Part shown: positions 51,125 through 61,096 of the stretch, in pieces
Layout of the letters: every line of letters starts with the position of its first letter
Position numbering within the stretch: position 1 is the first letter of the stretch
NCBI GenBank assembly: GCA_963843365.1
Contig: CAWJKG010000006.1
Coordinates: 247,725-311,724 of the forward strand
DNA from: Bog-473 sp963843365
GTDB taxonomy: Bacteria > Actinomycetota > Acidimicrobiia > Acidimicrobiales > RAAP-2
Direction: 5' to 3'
Length of the DNA: 64,000 nt
Made by a program: the position numbers and the translations under genes
The notes under the pieces: model-generated
Told to the model about the DNA's origin: nothing
The model's database searches: none
The model's input: the letters and a program-made list of their open reading frames with translations, nothing else

Positions 51125-52314
51125 ATGAGCGCCACTGCCAACGACGCCGTCATCGTCGCCGCCACCCGCACGCCCATCGGCCGCTCCGGCCGCGCCTTGG
51201 CGGGGCTGAGCGTGACCGACATCGGCATGCAGACGGTCACCGCCACCTCGGCGCGTCCGGACTGGACCCCGGCGACATCGACGACCTGATCCTCGGTGAG
51301 GTGCTGCGCGGCGGCGGCTGCACCGCCCGCTACGTGGCCAACGCGCTGGGGCTGCCGCCCGACACACCGGGCGGTGCCGTACAGCGCCAGTGCGCCACCG
51401 GGATGATGGCGGTCCAGGAGGCGGCGGCGCACATCCGTTCGGGCATGGCCGACGCCATCGTCGCCGGCGGCATCGACTCCATGACCCGCACCCCGATGCT
51501 GTTCGAGAAGTCGCCCTTCCCCTTCGGCGGCGTGCAGCAGTTCATGCCTCCGAGCCACCCGGACTCGCCCGAGGCCCCCAACACCAACATGCTGATCACC
51601 GTGGGCGAGAACACCGCCCACGAATGCGGCATCACCCGAGAGGAATCCGACGACTGGTCGTACCACTCCAACATCCGGGCCGTGCAGGCGACCGACGAGG
51701 GCAGATTCGCGGACGAGATCGTGCCGGTCACTGTGCCGGCCGGCCGGGGTGAGACGGTGACCGTCAGCGTGGACGAGTGCCCACGCCGGGACACCACCCC
51801 GGAGAAGCTGGCGGCCCTGCCGTCGCTCACCGGGCCCGACGGTCAGGTCACCGCGGGGAACTCCTCGGGGATCGCCGACGGGGGTGCCGCCCTGGTGCTG
51901 GTCTCTCGCTCCTACGCCGAGGACCACGGCATGGCGCCGCTGGCGACGGTGCGGTCATGGAACTCCTGCGGCGTGGAGCCGGCCCGCACCGGCCTGGCTC
52001 CCACCATCTGCGTGCCCCGGGCCCTCAACCGGGCCGGTCTCAGCGAGTCCGACGTCGACCTGGTCGAGATCAACGAGGCCTTCGCCACCATGGCGGTGGC
52101 CTGCTCCCGCAAGCTCGGCTTCCCCCACGAGATGGTCAACGTCAACGGCGGGGCCGTCGGGCTCGGCCACCCGGTGGGCGCCTCGGGCGCCCGCATTCTG
52201 GTCACGCTGATCCACGAGTTGCGCCGGCGCGGCGGCGGCATCGGGGTCGGCACGCTGTGCGCCGGCGGCGGCATGGGCTCGGCGACGGTGCTCGAGGTGC
52301 ACGCACCGGCCTGA
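51125..52314 (+). CDS. Acetyl-CoA C-acetyltransferase / thiolase (one frameshift)
   Basis: About 396 residues. MSATANDAVIVAATRTPIGRSGRAL starts at 51125. A one-base loss near 51247 breaks the frame, which resumes as LGASGLDPGDIDDLILGEVLRGG. After it the thiolase is complete: nucleophile Cys in QRQCATGMM, INEAFATMAVA, GGAVGLGHPVGASGAR and LCAGGGMGSA. Standard thiolase I/II. Its place after a DUF35 gene and near operator site 5 supports a role in the same catabolic regulon. The frameshift is probably a sequencing error because the rest is well conserved. Confidence 0.87.
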
Positions 52315-52337
52315 TTGGACGGCCGAACGATCGAGCG

Positions 52338-53363
52338 TCACGACGCCCGCGGCGCCTGTTGCGCGGGAAGGCGGGTCGCCCTGCAGTCCGGTGCGTGCCG
52401 CACACCAGTCCCACAGACGGGATCCGTCATCAGGGCCCGCGCCGCGGGCCGTCCAGGGCAGATGGTGCTCGCCGCGCCGATGCCGATCGTGGAAGAAGCC
52501 CTCCGTCGTCGGCCGGGCGGGCCCGAGCCCCTGGCCCCTCCGGCCGCGAGCCAGACCACGGTGTCGGCGCCTTCTGCCGGTGTCCGCAGCAGAGGCCCCA
52601 GCTTGGCGAAGGTGGGCAGCCCGCTGGCCAGCCCCGGGGTGTTCACCCAGCCCGGGTGCGAGGCGTAGCTGGCCACACCGTCGGCACCCCAGCGCCGGGC
52701 CCACTCGTGCGACAGCACGACCTGGGCCCGCTTCGCCCGCGCATAGGCGGTCGTGCCGCGGTAGGACTCGGGGGTCATTTCCAGGTGTTCGAGGTCGAAG
52801 GGCTCGGTGTACATGCCACCCGACGACACGGTCACGATGGTGGCATCCCCGGCCCGGCGCAGGAGCGGGCTGAGCCACCACGTCAGCTCGAAGGGCGCCA
52901 GACCGCCGTGGCCACCGTGAGCTCGCCCCCGACGGGCGCGCGGCGGTACGTCGGGGAACAGCGCGCCCGCCGCGTGGACCAGCGCATGCAGTCGCTCGTG
53001 GCGGCCGGCGACGCGGGACACGAAGGCCCGCACGGCGTCGGCATCGACGATGTCGAGCTCGACGAGCTCGACAGCGGCACCGGCTCCGAGGTCGCGGGCG
53101 TGGCGGGCGGTCGCCGCGATCCGCGCTCCTTGTCCCGGCCGACGAGCCAGAGCGTCGCGCCGAGACGCGCCAGTTCGAACGCGACGGCCTGCCCGATACC
53201 CGATGAGGCGCCCGTCACGACGGCGACCCGGCCGGTGAGGTCGGTGCGGCGGGGGCCAGTGCTCCAGGCGTGACCGCACGGCATAGCCGGCCCGACTGAA
53301 GCTGCCGGCGACCGTCGCCTCGAGCGCCCCGTCCACGACGGCGGAAAAACGGGACCGGGTCAT
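52338..53363 (-). CDS. DHRS12-like SDR oxidoreductase (several frameshifts)
   Basis: Starts at the ATG at 53363, overlapping the SRPBCC stop (ATGA). Segments in different frames assemble into one SDR: DLTGRVAVVTGASSGIGQAV (cofactor loop), RVAGRHERLHALVHAAGA, TIVTVSSGGMYTEPFDL and TTAYARAKRAQVVLSHEWA (Tyr and Lys), and near the end FFHDRHRRGEHHLPWT, a trait of the DHRS12-type subgroup. At least three single-base shifts are needed. It likely acts on lipid or fatty acyl groups, in line with the neighbouring fatty acid modification operon. True pseudogene versus assembly errors is unresolved. Confidence 0.7.
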   Translation of the reverse strand: MTRSRFSAVVDGALEATVAGSFSRAGYAVRSRLEHWPPPHRPHRPGRRRDGRLIGYRAGRRVRTGASRRDALARRPGQGARIAATARHARDLGAGAAVELVELDIVDADAVRAFVSRVAGRHERLHALVHAAGALFPDVPPRARRGRAHGGHGGLAPFELTWWLSPLLRRAGDATIVTVSSGGMYTEPFDLEHLEMTPESYRGTTAYARAKRAQVVLSHEWARRWGADGVASYASHPGWVNTPGLASGLPTFAKLGPLLRTPAEGADTVVWLAAGGARGSGPPGRRRRASSTIGIGAASTICPGRPAARALMTDPVCGTGVRHAPDCRATRLPAQQAPRAS

Positions 53364-53790
53364 GCCAGCGCGGCGCGGAGCCCGGCGGCCCCCCGGTCCG
53401 CCATGTTCGCGAAGAACCGGGCCAGGAGGGGCGACGCCAACCGCAGCAGGCCGCGCCGCTCGAGCACGGCGACGTAGCGCGACCCGGGAGCCGGAGCCAG
53501 CCTCCTCCACCGTGATGGTGTCCGTCGACACGAGGTGTCCGTGCGTGGCCTGGAGCACGACCCGGCGGGGCCGGTCGAGCTCGAGGACCCGGTAGTCGAA
53601 CGGCACGATCCGGCCGGCGACCCGCACGCCCAGCCGGTACACCGATCCGACCTCGGCCGGACCGGGTGTCAGCGACTCCGCGCTCCTCGACGGCGGGATC
53701 CCACTCGTGGGCGTTGGCGAAGGTGGCCATGTACTCGAACACCTCCTCCTGCCCTCCCGCTGCGTCGATCTCGGTGCTGTACGTGGCCAC
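53360..53790 (-). CDS. SRPBCC-family protein (frameshifted)
   Basis: Starts MATYSTEIDAAGGQEEVFEYMATFANAHEWDP at 53790. It passes through two frames (MYRLGVRVAGRIVPFDYRVLELDRP, then TITVEEAGSGSR) and ends RYVAVLERRGLLRLASPLLARFFANMADRG. Helix-grip fold, about 140-145 residues if repaired. It is the first gene of a leftward SRPBCC-SDR pair. It is divergent from the FAD-oxidase operon, so both could use the TTTAGTGCTAAA site in the 79-bp gap. SRPBCC and SDR genes accompany light-inducible COG2907/DUF1365/CFA clusters in other bacteria as I recall. Confidence 0.7.
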
Positions 53791-53833
53791 TGCAGTCTCC
53801 TTGCCCGCCGGACGCCGACGATACGGCCGCTAG

Positions 53834-53845
53834 TTTAGTGCTAAA
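53834..53845. promoter_or_regulatory. Candidate B12-regulator operator (TTTAG-TG-CTAAA)
   Basis: A perfect 5-bp-arm palindrome 25 bp before the FAD-oxidase start and 44 bp before the divergent SRPBCC start. Same layout as ATTTAC-TG-GTAAAT at 58148, giving a shared TTTAsTGsTAAA motif. Confidence 0.6.
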
Positions 53846-53869
53846 TTCTCTCTTCGAAGGAGCACCATC

Positions 53870-55139
53870 TTGCGCATCGGCATCATCGGCAGCGGCATCG
53901 CCGGCATGACCGCAACTCACCTGCTCCAGGAGCGCCACGAGGTCCACGTCTTCGAGGCCGACGACCGGCCAGGAGGCCACGCCAACACGGTGACGGTCGA
54001 TCTCCCGGGAGGGCCCGTCGCCGCTGACACGGGCTTCCTGGTGTACAACGAGCGGACCTATCCCCTCTTCACCCGGTTGCTGGCCGACCTGGGAGTGGCG
54101 ACGCACCCGAGCGAGATGAGCTTCAGCCTCACCGACCTCCGCTGCGGACTCGAATGGCGCGGCACGTCGCTCTCGACCATCTTCGCCCAACGCCGCAACG
54201 CCCTCCGGCCTGCCTTCCTCGCCATGCTGGCCGACGTGGTGCGGTTCAATCGGTTGTCCCGCGCCCTTCTCAACCGGGCCGGAGCCGAGACCGGCGCCGG
54301 AGCAGGGACCCTGGCCGACCTCCTGGCCGCCCACCGCTGGTCGACGCGGCTTCCTCGACTGGTACCTGATTCCGCTGGGGTCGGCCATTTGGTCGGCGGA
54401 CCCCGAGACCTTCACGCAGATCCCGGCTCGAACGTTCGTCGAGTTCTTCAGCCGCCACGGTCTGCTGGGCCCGGGCGACCAGCCGGCCTGGCGCACGGTG
54501 ACCGGCGGGTCGACCCGCTACGTGGAGACCATCCTCGAGCCGCGTGCGCCGACAAGGCCGCCTGCACCTGCGCAACGCGGTCACCAAGGTGCGTCGCCAC
54601 GAACGGCGGCGTCGAGCTCCTGACCCCGCAGCGGCCCGGCGACCTTCGACCACGTGGTCATCGCCACCCACAGCGACCAGGCCCTGGCCCTGCTGGGCGA
54701 CCCGACCGACCGAGGAACGCCGCGTCCTCGGCGCCATCCGCTATCAGCCGAACCGGGCCACCCTGCACACCGACACCGCGTTGCTCCCCACCAACCGCCG
54801 GGCCTGGGCGTCGTGGAACTACGTGCGCCCGACCGGGCCGACCGACCGGGCGACGCTCACCTACTACCTGAACCCGTTGCAGGGCTTGGAGGCGGCGCGG
54901 CCGGTCCTGGTGACGCTCAACCGCGACGAGCGCCATCGATCCCGACCAGGTCGTGGCGCGGTTCGACTACGCCCACCCCGTCATCGACCGGGCCGCCGTG
55001 GCCGCCCAGGCCAGCCAACGCGAGTCCCTGAGCGCGGGGCCCGTGTCCTTCTGCGGCGCCTACTGGGGGTACGGGTTCCACGAGGACGGCGTGCGGAGCG
55101 CACTCGCCGTCTGCGAGCGGTTCGGGGCGACGCCTGTGA
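53870..55139 (+). CDS. FAD-dependent amine oxidase-like protein (COG2907 type; frameshifted)
   Basis: TTG start at 53870 with AAGGAG upstream. The first half is intact: dinucleotide-binding GIIGSGIAGMTATHLL, VFEADDRPGGHANTVTVD and FLVYNERTYP. The frame then shifts near 54345, 54545, 54640, 54710 and 54925. Further blocks (LIPLGSAIWSADPETF, HVVIATHSDQALALLGDP, RRAWASWNYVRPTGPT, SFCGAYWGYGFHEDG) are all standard for this family, which accompanies cyclopropane-fatty-acid synthases and is implicated in modifying unsaturated fatty acids. It normally ends near GFHEDGVRSALAVCE; here the frame reads on into DUF1365, presumably because of an indel. Confidence 0.8.
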
Positions 55140-56024
55140 CGACACGCACCGCGGCTCGGCTGCGCAGCGCGCTCTACGAGGGCACCGTGACGCACCGGCG
55201 GGCCGAGCCGGCCCATCGGTTCGATTCCCCGGTGGCGCTCCCGTTGCTCTTCCTCGACGAGCTGGCCGCGCTGCGGACGGTGCACCCCCTGGTCGACCTC
55301 GATCCGACCCCGCATCGCCACCTGCGTCCGACCGCCATCCGGCTTCCGCCGCGACGACTACCTGCCCTCGGAGGCGGTCACGGTGCAGGCCGCCGTCGAG
55401 GACGCCGTGGCCCGTGCCGGCGGATCCGTGCGCGGACCGGTGGCGATGCTGGGCCACGTCCGTACCTGGGGATGGCTCTTCAACCCGCTGACCCTCTATT
55501 ACTGCTTCGACCCCACCGGCCGGGAGGTGGAGTGGACGGTGCTCGAGGTCTCCAACACCCCCTGGCACGAGCGCTGCTCCTACGTCGTCGGGCCGCCGGG
55601 ACAGCACCACTTCGCCAAGGCCATGCACGTCTCGCCCTTCCTGCCGCCACGAGGCCGAGCTACACCCTGCGCTACTCCGCGCCAGAGGAGGAGATCCGGG
55701 TCAGCCTCGACGTCGCCGCGCCGCCGCCTACTGCCCCGCATGGTCGGTCGCACGAGCCGAGCCCCGACAGGACGACGCCCCGGTTGGCCGCAGCCATGGT
55801 GCTGCGACGCCGGCCGCTCGATCGCGCCGGCCTGGGACACCTGCTCTGGGGATACCCGCTTCATGACGGCGCGGGTCTCGGGCGGCATTTACGTCCAGGC
55901 ACTGCGACTGATCGCCCGCGGCGCCCCGATCCACCGGCATCCCGGTCCGGTCGAGCCGGCGGGTCTGCCCGTTGGCGGTGCGACGGCCCGGCGCGACCAT
56001 GAGGTGTGCGGATGCCCTCGTTGA
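55136..56024 (+). CDS. DUF1365 family protein (frameshifted)
   Basis: Probable GTG start at 55136 (TTRTAARLRSALYEGTVTHRR). Blocks: RFDSPVALPLLFLDEL, RDDYLPSEAV in another frame, then an uninterrupted run GPVAMLGHVRTWGWLFNPLTLYYCF and EVSNTPWHERCSYVV, both DUF1365 hallmarks. Next are YTLRYSAPEEEIRVSLDVA and MTARVSGGIYVQALRLIARGAPIHRHPG. At least three shifts. DUF1365 proteins always travel with COG2907 oxidases and CFA-synthase-like methyltransferases; the chemistry is unknown. Its end overlaps the next start. Confidence 0.8.
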
Positions 56025-57227
56025 GCGGACGTCTCGTCCTCGGCCTGGCCCAGCGCTCCTCGATCCGGAGCCGAGGAACGCTGCGTGTCGAGGGCGGCGG
56101 CCTGCCGCCCGGGGCGCGGGCCCGGGTGAGCGGGACGGGCGATCCGGACGCCACCATTGTGGTGCACGACGAAAGGACCTGGCCCGCCCTCCTGCGCCGC
56201 GGCTCGCGCGGCCTGGCGGAGAGCTATGTCGCCGGTTGGTGGGACACCGACGACCTCACCGCCGTCGTGCGCATCGCCTTCCGCCGCACCACCGGCCTTC
56301 GGCACCTCCTCGACGCGTCGGCGCGCCATTCGGGTGGCCTGGTGGCGGCGGCGCAGCGCCTCCGGCCGCCGAGCAAGCGTCGACGACCGGCGAGAACATC
56401 GCCGCCCACTACGACCTCTCCAACGATTTCTTCGCATTGATGCTGGACCCGACGATGGCGTACTCCTGCGGGTTCTTCGCCGACGACGGCACCAGCCTCG
56501 AAGCGGCCCAGACGGCCAAGTTCGAGATGATCGCCGCCAAGCTGCAGCTCGGCCCCGAAGACCATGTGATCGAGATCGGCACCGGCTGGGGCGGATTCGC
56601 CATCCATGCCGCCGCACGGCACGGCTGCCGCGTGACCACGACGACGATCTCCGAGGCCCAGCGGGCCCTGGCAGAGAAGCGCGTGGCCGAGCACGGCCTG
56701 TCCGACCGGGTGACGGTGCTCGGCGAGGACTACCGCGACCTGCGGGGCCGCTACGACGCACTGGTGTCCATAGAGATGATCGAGGCGGTCGACTGGCGGC
56801 GACACGACCAGTTCTTCGCCACCTGTGCCCGGCTGCTCACCGACCAGGGCCGGATGGCCCTGCAGGCGATCACGATCGAGGACGCCAGCTACGAACGAGC
56901 GAAGCTGCACGACGACTTCATCCGCGCCATGGTCTTCCCGGGAGGGTGCCTGCCGTCGGTCAGCTCCATCGCCAGCGTCGGTGGCGCGCACATCGAACCT
57001 GCGGATCGTCGACCTGGAGGACATCGGCCCCCACTACGCCGAGACGCTCCGGCGCTGGCGGCGCCAACCTGGAAGGCCAGCGCACGGCGGTCGAGGCCCT
57101 CGGCTTCGACGAGCGCTTCTGGCGCTTCTGGACGCTGTACCTCTGCTACTGCGAAGCGGCGTTCATGGAGCGCCACGTGTCCGACGTCCAACTGGTCCTG
57201 GCCCGACCCGGGGCCCGCGCCGGCTGA
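56012..57227 (+). CDS. Cyclopropane-fatty-acyl-phospholipid synthase family protein (frameshifted)
   Basis: ATG at 56012 (GTG at 56006 alternative). Blocks in three frames: an N-terminal domain (SYVAGWWDTDDLTAVVRIA), then after about 56380 NIAAHYDLSNDFFALMLDP, YSCGFFADDGTSLEAAQ and the SAM site VIEIGTGWGGFAIHAA. HYD, E and C residues used by CFA synthase to bind bicarbonate are seen in AHYDLSNDF and SIEMIEAV. Further shifts occur near 56995 and 57060, and the end YLCYCEAAFMERHVSDVQLVL is typical. It methylenates or methylates unsaturated fatty acids in membrane phospholipid. Third gene of the operon. Confidence 0.85.
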
Positions 57228-57271
57228 TTCGGCGGGGTCCCCGGCGAGCTCGCGCAGCAGAGCCCGACGCT

Positions 57272-58149
57272 TCAGCGCGCGGCGCGATCCAGTTCCTCGA
57301 CCGCCCGGCCCAGGCTGCGCGCATCACGGCCGCTCCACTGCGCACCGAGCCGGGCGGCGTGCTCCCCGTCGGCGATTCCGGCGCCGCCGACGAGGACCGG
57401 CAGGCCCGGCCTGGCCTCCTGGACGGCGCGCACGATCGCCCGGACCGAGCGGTCGTGGTTCCCCGCGGTGACACCGACGGCCACCGCCAGCGCCCGCGGT
57501 GTCTTGGAGACGGTGCTGCCGAACGCGTCCGCCGGGACATCCGCGCCGAGGTCGACGACCTCGAAGCCGTCGCCGCGCAGGACGTTGGCCGCCATGGCGG
57601 TGGTGAGGCCGTGCATCTCGTTGCGGCGGCGTGCCGAGGATCACGCTGGCGCGCTTGGGCCCCCTCGTGGTGAAGCGCGCGCCGAGGCGGGCCACGAGGC
57701 GCGACGCCACCCCGGAAGCCCGGTGCTCGTCGTCCACCGTGTACTCACCGGCCTCCCAGCCCGCACCGACGGATCGCATCGCCTGACCCAGACCGTCCAA
57801 GAGGACATCGTCCGGGTCGCTCCCCGACCCGAGCCTGCCCTCCACGATCGCCCAGGCACCCGGCTCGTCCCCGGCGACGAGCCGGTCCTCCAGCCGGCGC
57901 ACCGCGGCCTCCCGCGACACCCTCCGGGTCGCCGTCCGGGTGCGCCCCGCCACGCCCGTCCCGACACGGGCCATGTCGAGGTCGCCGGGGTCGACCCACC
58001 ACTGGGCGCCGATCCGCGTCGCCGGCAGGCGGCCCGTCCGCACGTACCGGTAGGCCGTCATGTAGTGCACGCCCAGCCGGTCTGCCGCCTCCTGCAATCC
58101 GATGAGTCCGGACAGCGGCGTGCTCGGAGAGAGTCGGGGTGCCGGCCAT
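57272..58149 (-). CDS. B12-binding HTH regulator (CarH/LitR-like photoreceptor candidate; frameshifted)
   Basis: MAGTPTLSE at 58149, then in another frame IGLQEAADRLGVHYMTAYRYV and ATRIGAQWWVDPGDL (HTH_17/MerR-like). A helical-bundle domain follows with the CarH-family motif W-x9-E-H (Trp at 57756-57758, Glu-His at 57723-57728). Then a Rossmann B12-binding domain has the lower-ligand motif E-M-H (His at 57611-57613), reached after a one-base shift near 57630. The residue after the Trp, His in Thermus CarH, is Glu here. It likely represses the FAD-oxidase/DUF1365/CFA operon in the dark. The gene faces that operon, with 44 bp between ends. Confidence 0.82.
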
Positions 58150-58161
58150 TTACTGGTAAAT
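58148..58161. promoter_or_regulatory. Candidate B12-regulator operator (ATTTAC-TG-GTAAAT)
   Basis: Perfect 14-bp palindrome overlapping the start codon region of the B12-binding regulator. Matches the core TTTAsTGsTAAA of the site at 53834. Expected position for autorepression. Confidence 0.65.
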
Positions 58162-58183
58162 CGTAGTGGGGCCGGGCCGGCGG

Positions 58184-60161
58184 CTACTCCTTGTCCTGTC
58201 GCTCCGTCCGCCATGTGGTCCTTGATGGAGTTGACGACGGTGGGATCGAGCAGCGTGGTCACGTCCCCGAGCGGCCGGTCGTCGGCGACGTCGCGGAGGA
58301 GCCGCCGCATGATCTTGCCGCTGCGGGTCTTGGGCAGTTCGGGCGTCAGCAGGATCTGCCGCGGCTTGGCGATCGGGCCGATCTCGCGGGCCACGTGGTC
58401 ACGGAGCTCGGCCACCAGCTTCTCCCCCTCCGCACCGTCGACGTCGCTCGCCCCCTTCACGGTGACGAAGGCGACGATGCCCTGACCCGTGGTGTCGTCG
58501 GTGGCGCCCACCACCGCCGCTTCCGCCACGGCGGGGTGCCCCACCAGCGCGTGCTCGACTTCGGTCGTGGAGATGCGGTGCCCCGAGATGTTCATGACGT
58601 CGTCCACCCGACCAAGGAGCCACAGGTCCCCGTCCTCGTCCCGCTTGGCACCGTCGCCGGCGAAGTAGCGGCCGGGGAAGCGGGCCCAGTACGTCTCGTT
58701 GAAGCGCTCGTCGTCCCCGTAGATGCCCCGCGTCATGCCGGGCCAGGGCTCGGTGATGACGAGGTACCCGCCGGCGTCGTTGCCGACCGAGTTGCCCTCG
58801 TCGTCGATCACGTCCGCGGCCACGCCCGGGAACGGCGTCATGGCCGCCCCCGGCTTGGTCGCCGTGATGCCCGGCAGCGGCGAGATGAGGATGCCGCCCG
58901 TCTCGGTCTGCCACCAGGTGTCGACGATGGGGCAGCGGTCCCCGCCGATGTGGGTGCGGTACCAGATCCAGGCCTCGGGGTTGATGGGCTCGCCCACCGA
59001 CCCCAGCAGGCGGAGGCTGCTCAGGTCATGGGCGGCCGGGAACTCCTCGCCCCATTTCATGAAGGTCCGGATGGTGGTCGGCGCCGTGTAGAGGGTGTTG
59101 ACCCTGTACTTCTCGACGATCTGCCACCAGCGGTCGCGCGCCGGGGTGTCGGGCGTCCCCTCGTACATGACCGAGGTGGTGCCGTTGGCCAGGGGCCCGT
59201 AGACGATGTAGCTGTGCCCGGTCACCCAGCCGATGTCGGCCGCGGTCCAGAAGACGTCGGTCTCGGGCTTGAGGTCGAAGATCAAGCGGTGGGTGGCCGA
59301 CACGTGGGTCAGGTACCCGCCGCTGGTGTGCAGGATGCCTTTCGGCTTCGCCGTCGTCCCGCTGGTGTACATGATGTAGAGCGGGTGCTCGGCGTCGAAC
59401 GCCTGCGCGGCGTGGGTCTCGCTCTGGCGCGGCACCAGGTCGTCCCACCAGACGTCACGCGCGTCGTCCCAGGCCACCTCCTGGCCCGTGCGCCGCACCA
59501 CCAGGACACGCTCGACCTGCGGACACTCCGCCACCGCCTCGTCCACAGCCGGCTTCAGCGCGCTGGCGGCCCCGCGGCGGTAGCCGCCGTCGGCCGTGAT
59601 GACGAAGTGGGCGTCGCAGTCGAGGATGCGGCCGCGCAGTGCATCGGAAGAGAAGCCGCCGAAGACGACCGTGTGCGGCGCGCCCAGCCGGGCGCAGGCC
59701 AGCATGGCGACGACCGTCTCGGGGATCATCGGCATGTAGATCGCCACCTTGTCCCCGGCCCGCACACCGAGCTCCGTCAGCCCGTTGGCCGCCTGGCTCA
59801 CCATCCTCAGCAGATCGGCGTAGGTGATGGTCCGGGTGTCCCCGGGCTCGCCCTCCCAGTGGAAGGCGACCCGGGGACCCAGGCCGGCGGCGACGTGGCG
59901 GTCGACGCAATTGACCGCCACGTTGAGGGTGCCACCGACGAACCACTTGGCGAAAGGCAGGTCCCACTCGAGCACGTCCGTCCAGGGCGTCTCCCACTGC
60001 AGACGCCTGGCCTGCGCGGCCCAGAAGGCGAGCGGGTCGCCCTCCGCCTCCGCGTAGATGCCGGGCTGGGCGTTGGCCTCCTTGGCGAATTCCTCCGGAG
60101 GGGCGAACGTCCTCTTCTCGTGGAGCAGGGCCGACAGCCCCTCCTCTCGGGTCTCGCTCAT
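58184..60161 (-). CDS. acsA: Acetyl-CoA synthetase
   Basis: About 659 residues from an ATG with AAAGGAGG upstream. Full acetyl-CoA synthetase: FAKWFVGGTLNVAVNCVDRH near the N-terminus, YTSGTTAKPKG, WTAADIGWVTGHSYIVYGPL, WWQTETGG, GDLWLLGRVDDVMNISGHR and the acetylatable Lys in TRSGKIMRR. Makes acetyl-CoA from acetate, ATP and CoA. As given, the frame runs on without a stop into the B12-regulator reading frame. A stop (TAG at 58184-58186) lies in the adjacent frame, so an indel near 58195 is likely. It is 53 bp downstream of an acetate transporter gene. Confidence 0.92.
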
Positions 60162-60214
60162 TGCAGCCTCCTTTCGGGACCGTCCGGCTGGGACGCCCCG
60201 CCCCTGATCATTAC

Positions 60215-60907
60215 CTACGCCGCGGACTGCAGGTTCAACGGCGCACCGATGGGGAGGACCTTACGCGAGGCCATCCCGTTGATGACTCCGGCCGCCGAGG
60301 CGTACCACGCGGCGGCCGCGGTGACGACGCCGGCAATCCCTCCGGCCTTCACGATGTCGACGTGGCTCGAGAAGTTCCCGATGGCTAGGAGGATGAAGGT
60401 GACCTCGAGGGTCAGGAACACGACGAACACGGCACGACTCACGAACATGCTCCACAGCAGCATGTAGGTGTTGAAGATCACGAAGGCCACTGCGATCCAT
60501 CCGAGGTCGTTGTTCAGTTCCAACGTCGTCGGCTTGAACTGCGGAATTACGAGCAGGAAATAGACGGCGACGCCGATCCAGAAGGCACCGTACGTCGAGA
60601 AGGCGGTGGCGCCGAAGACGTTCCGGTTCTTGAACTCCCACATGCCGGCCAACAGCTGGGCGATGCCGCCGTAGGCGAGCGCAAAGCCGAGGAAGGCGAA
60701 GGTGCCCCTGGTCCATCCCGCGTTGAACGCCGACAACAAGAACGTCGTGAGCGCGAACGCGGCCAGACCGAGAGGAGCCGGATCGGCGGCCCCCGGCGTC
60801 TCCTTGATCGCTACGTCCTGCAGCGCCATCACCGACTGCTGCGAGCCATTGTGCACTCCCGGTTGCCCGGCAGTGCCCTGCGTCGCCGTGTCGTCCTTGA
60901 TTGCCAT
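60215..60907 (-). CDS. Acetate uptake transporter (SatP / GPR1-FUN34-YaaH family)
   Basis: 230 residues with a hydrophilic N-terminus of about 40 residues and six transmembrane helices. The family motif NPAPLGL appears as DPAPLGLAAFALT (about 42-54). AFSTYGAFWIG and FNTYMLLWSMF are the other conserved pore segments. Imports acetate or succinate with protons. Gene order transporter then acsA on one strand makes an acetate scavenging unit; acetate may come from the catabolism coded nearby. Confidence 0.9.
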   Translation of the reverse strand: MAIKDDTATQGTAGQPGVHNGSQQSVMALQDVAIKETPGAADPAPLGLAAFALTTFLLSAFNAGWTRGTFAFLGFALAYGGIAQLLAGMWEFKNRNVFGATAFSTYGAFWIGVAVYFLLVIPQFKPTTLELNNDLGWIAVAFVIFNTYMLLWSMFVSRAVFVVFLTLEVTFILLAIGNFSSHVDIVKAGGIAGVVTAAAAWYASAAGVINGMASRKVLPIGAPLNLQSAA

Positions 60908-61096
60908 GACGTCAGCCCTCCCTTACTCAGGCGTGGAGAGCTTCGGCCTCCACGCGATCGGTGGTGGCACAGGTAGCTACGGGACGAGGGGATCCGAAAG
61001 GATCACGAACTCCCGCGTCGAGTGTCAATCTGTTTCTTCCCAGGACGGGCGAAACAAAACCCTTGTGCGACCGCCTCTGTTGCACGGTGCTTGCGA
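60908..61096. other. Intergenic region upstream of the acetate transporter
   Basis: About 190 bp. It should hold the promoter of the transporter-acsA operon. No palindrome of either family was found here. Confidence 0.4.

Noticed and set aside
57324..60161. Genuine acetyl-CoA synthetase/B12-regulator fusion
   Set aside because: A stop exists in the adjacent frame exactly at the normal AcsA end and several other indels lie within 1 kb, so read-through is most simply an assembly error.
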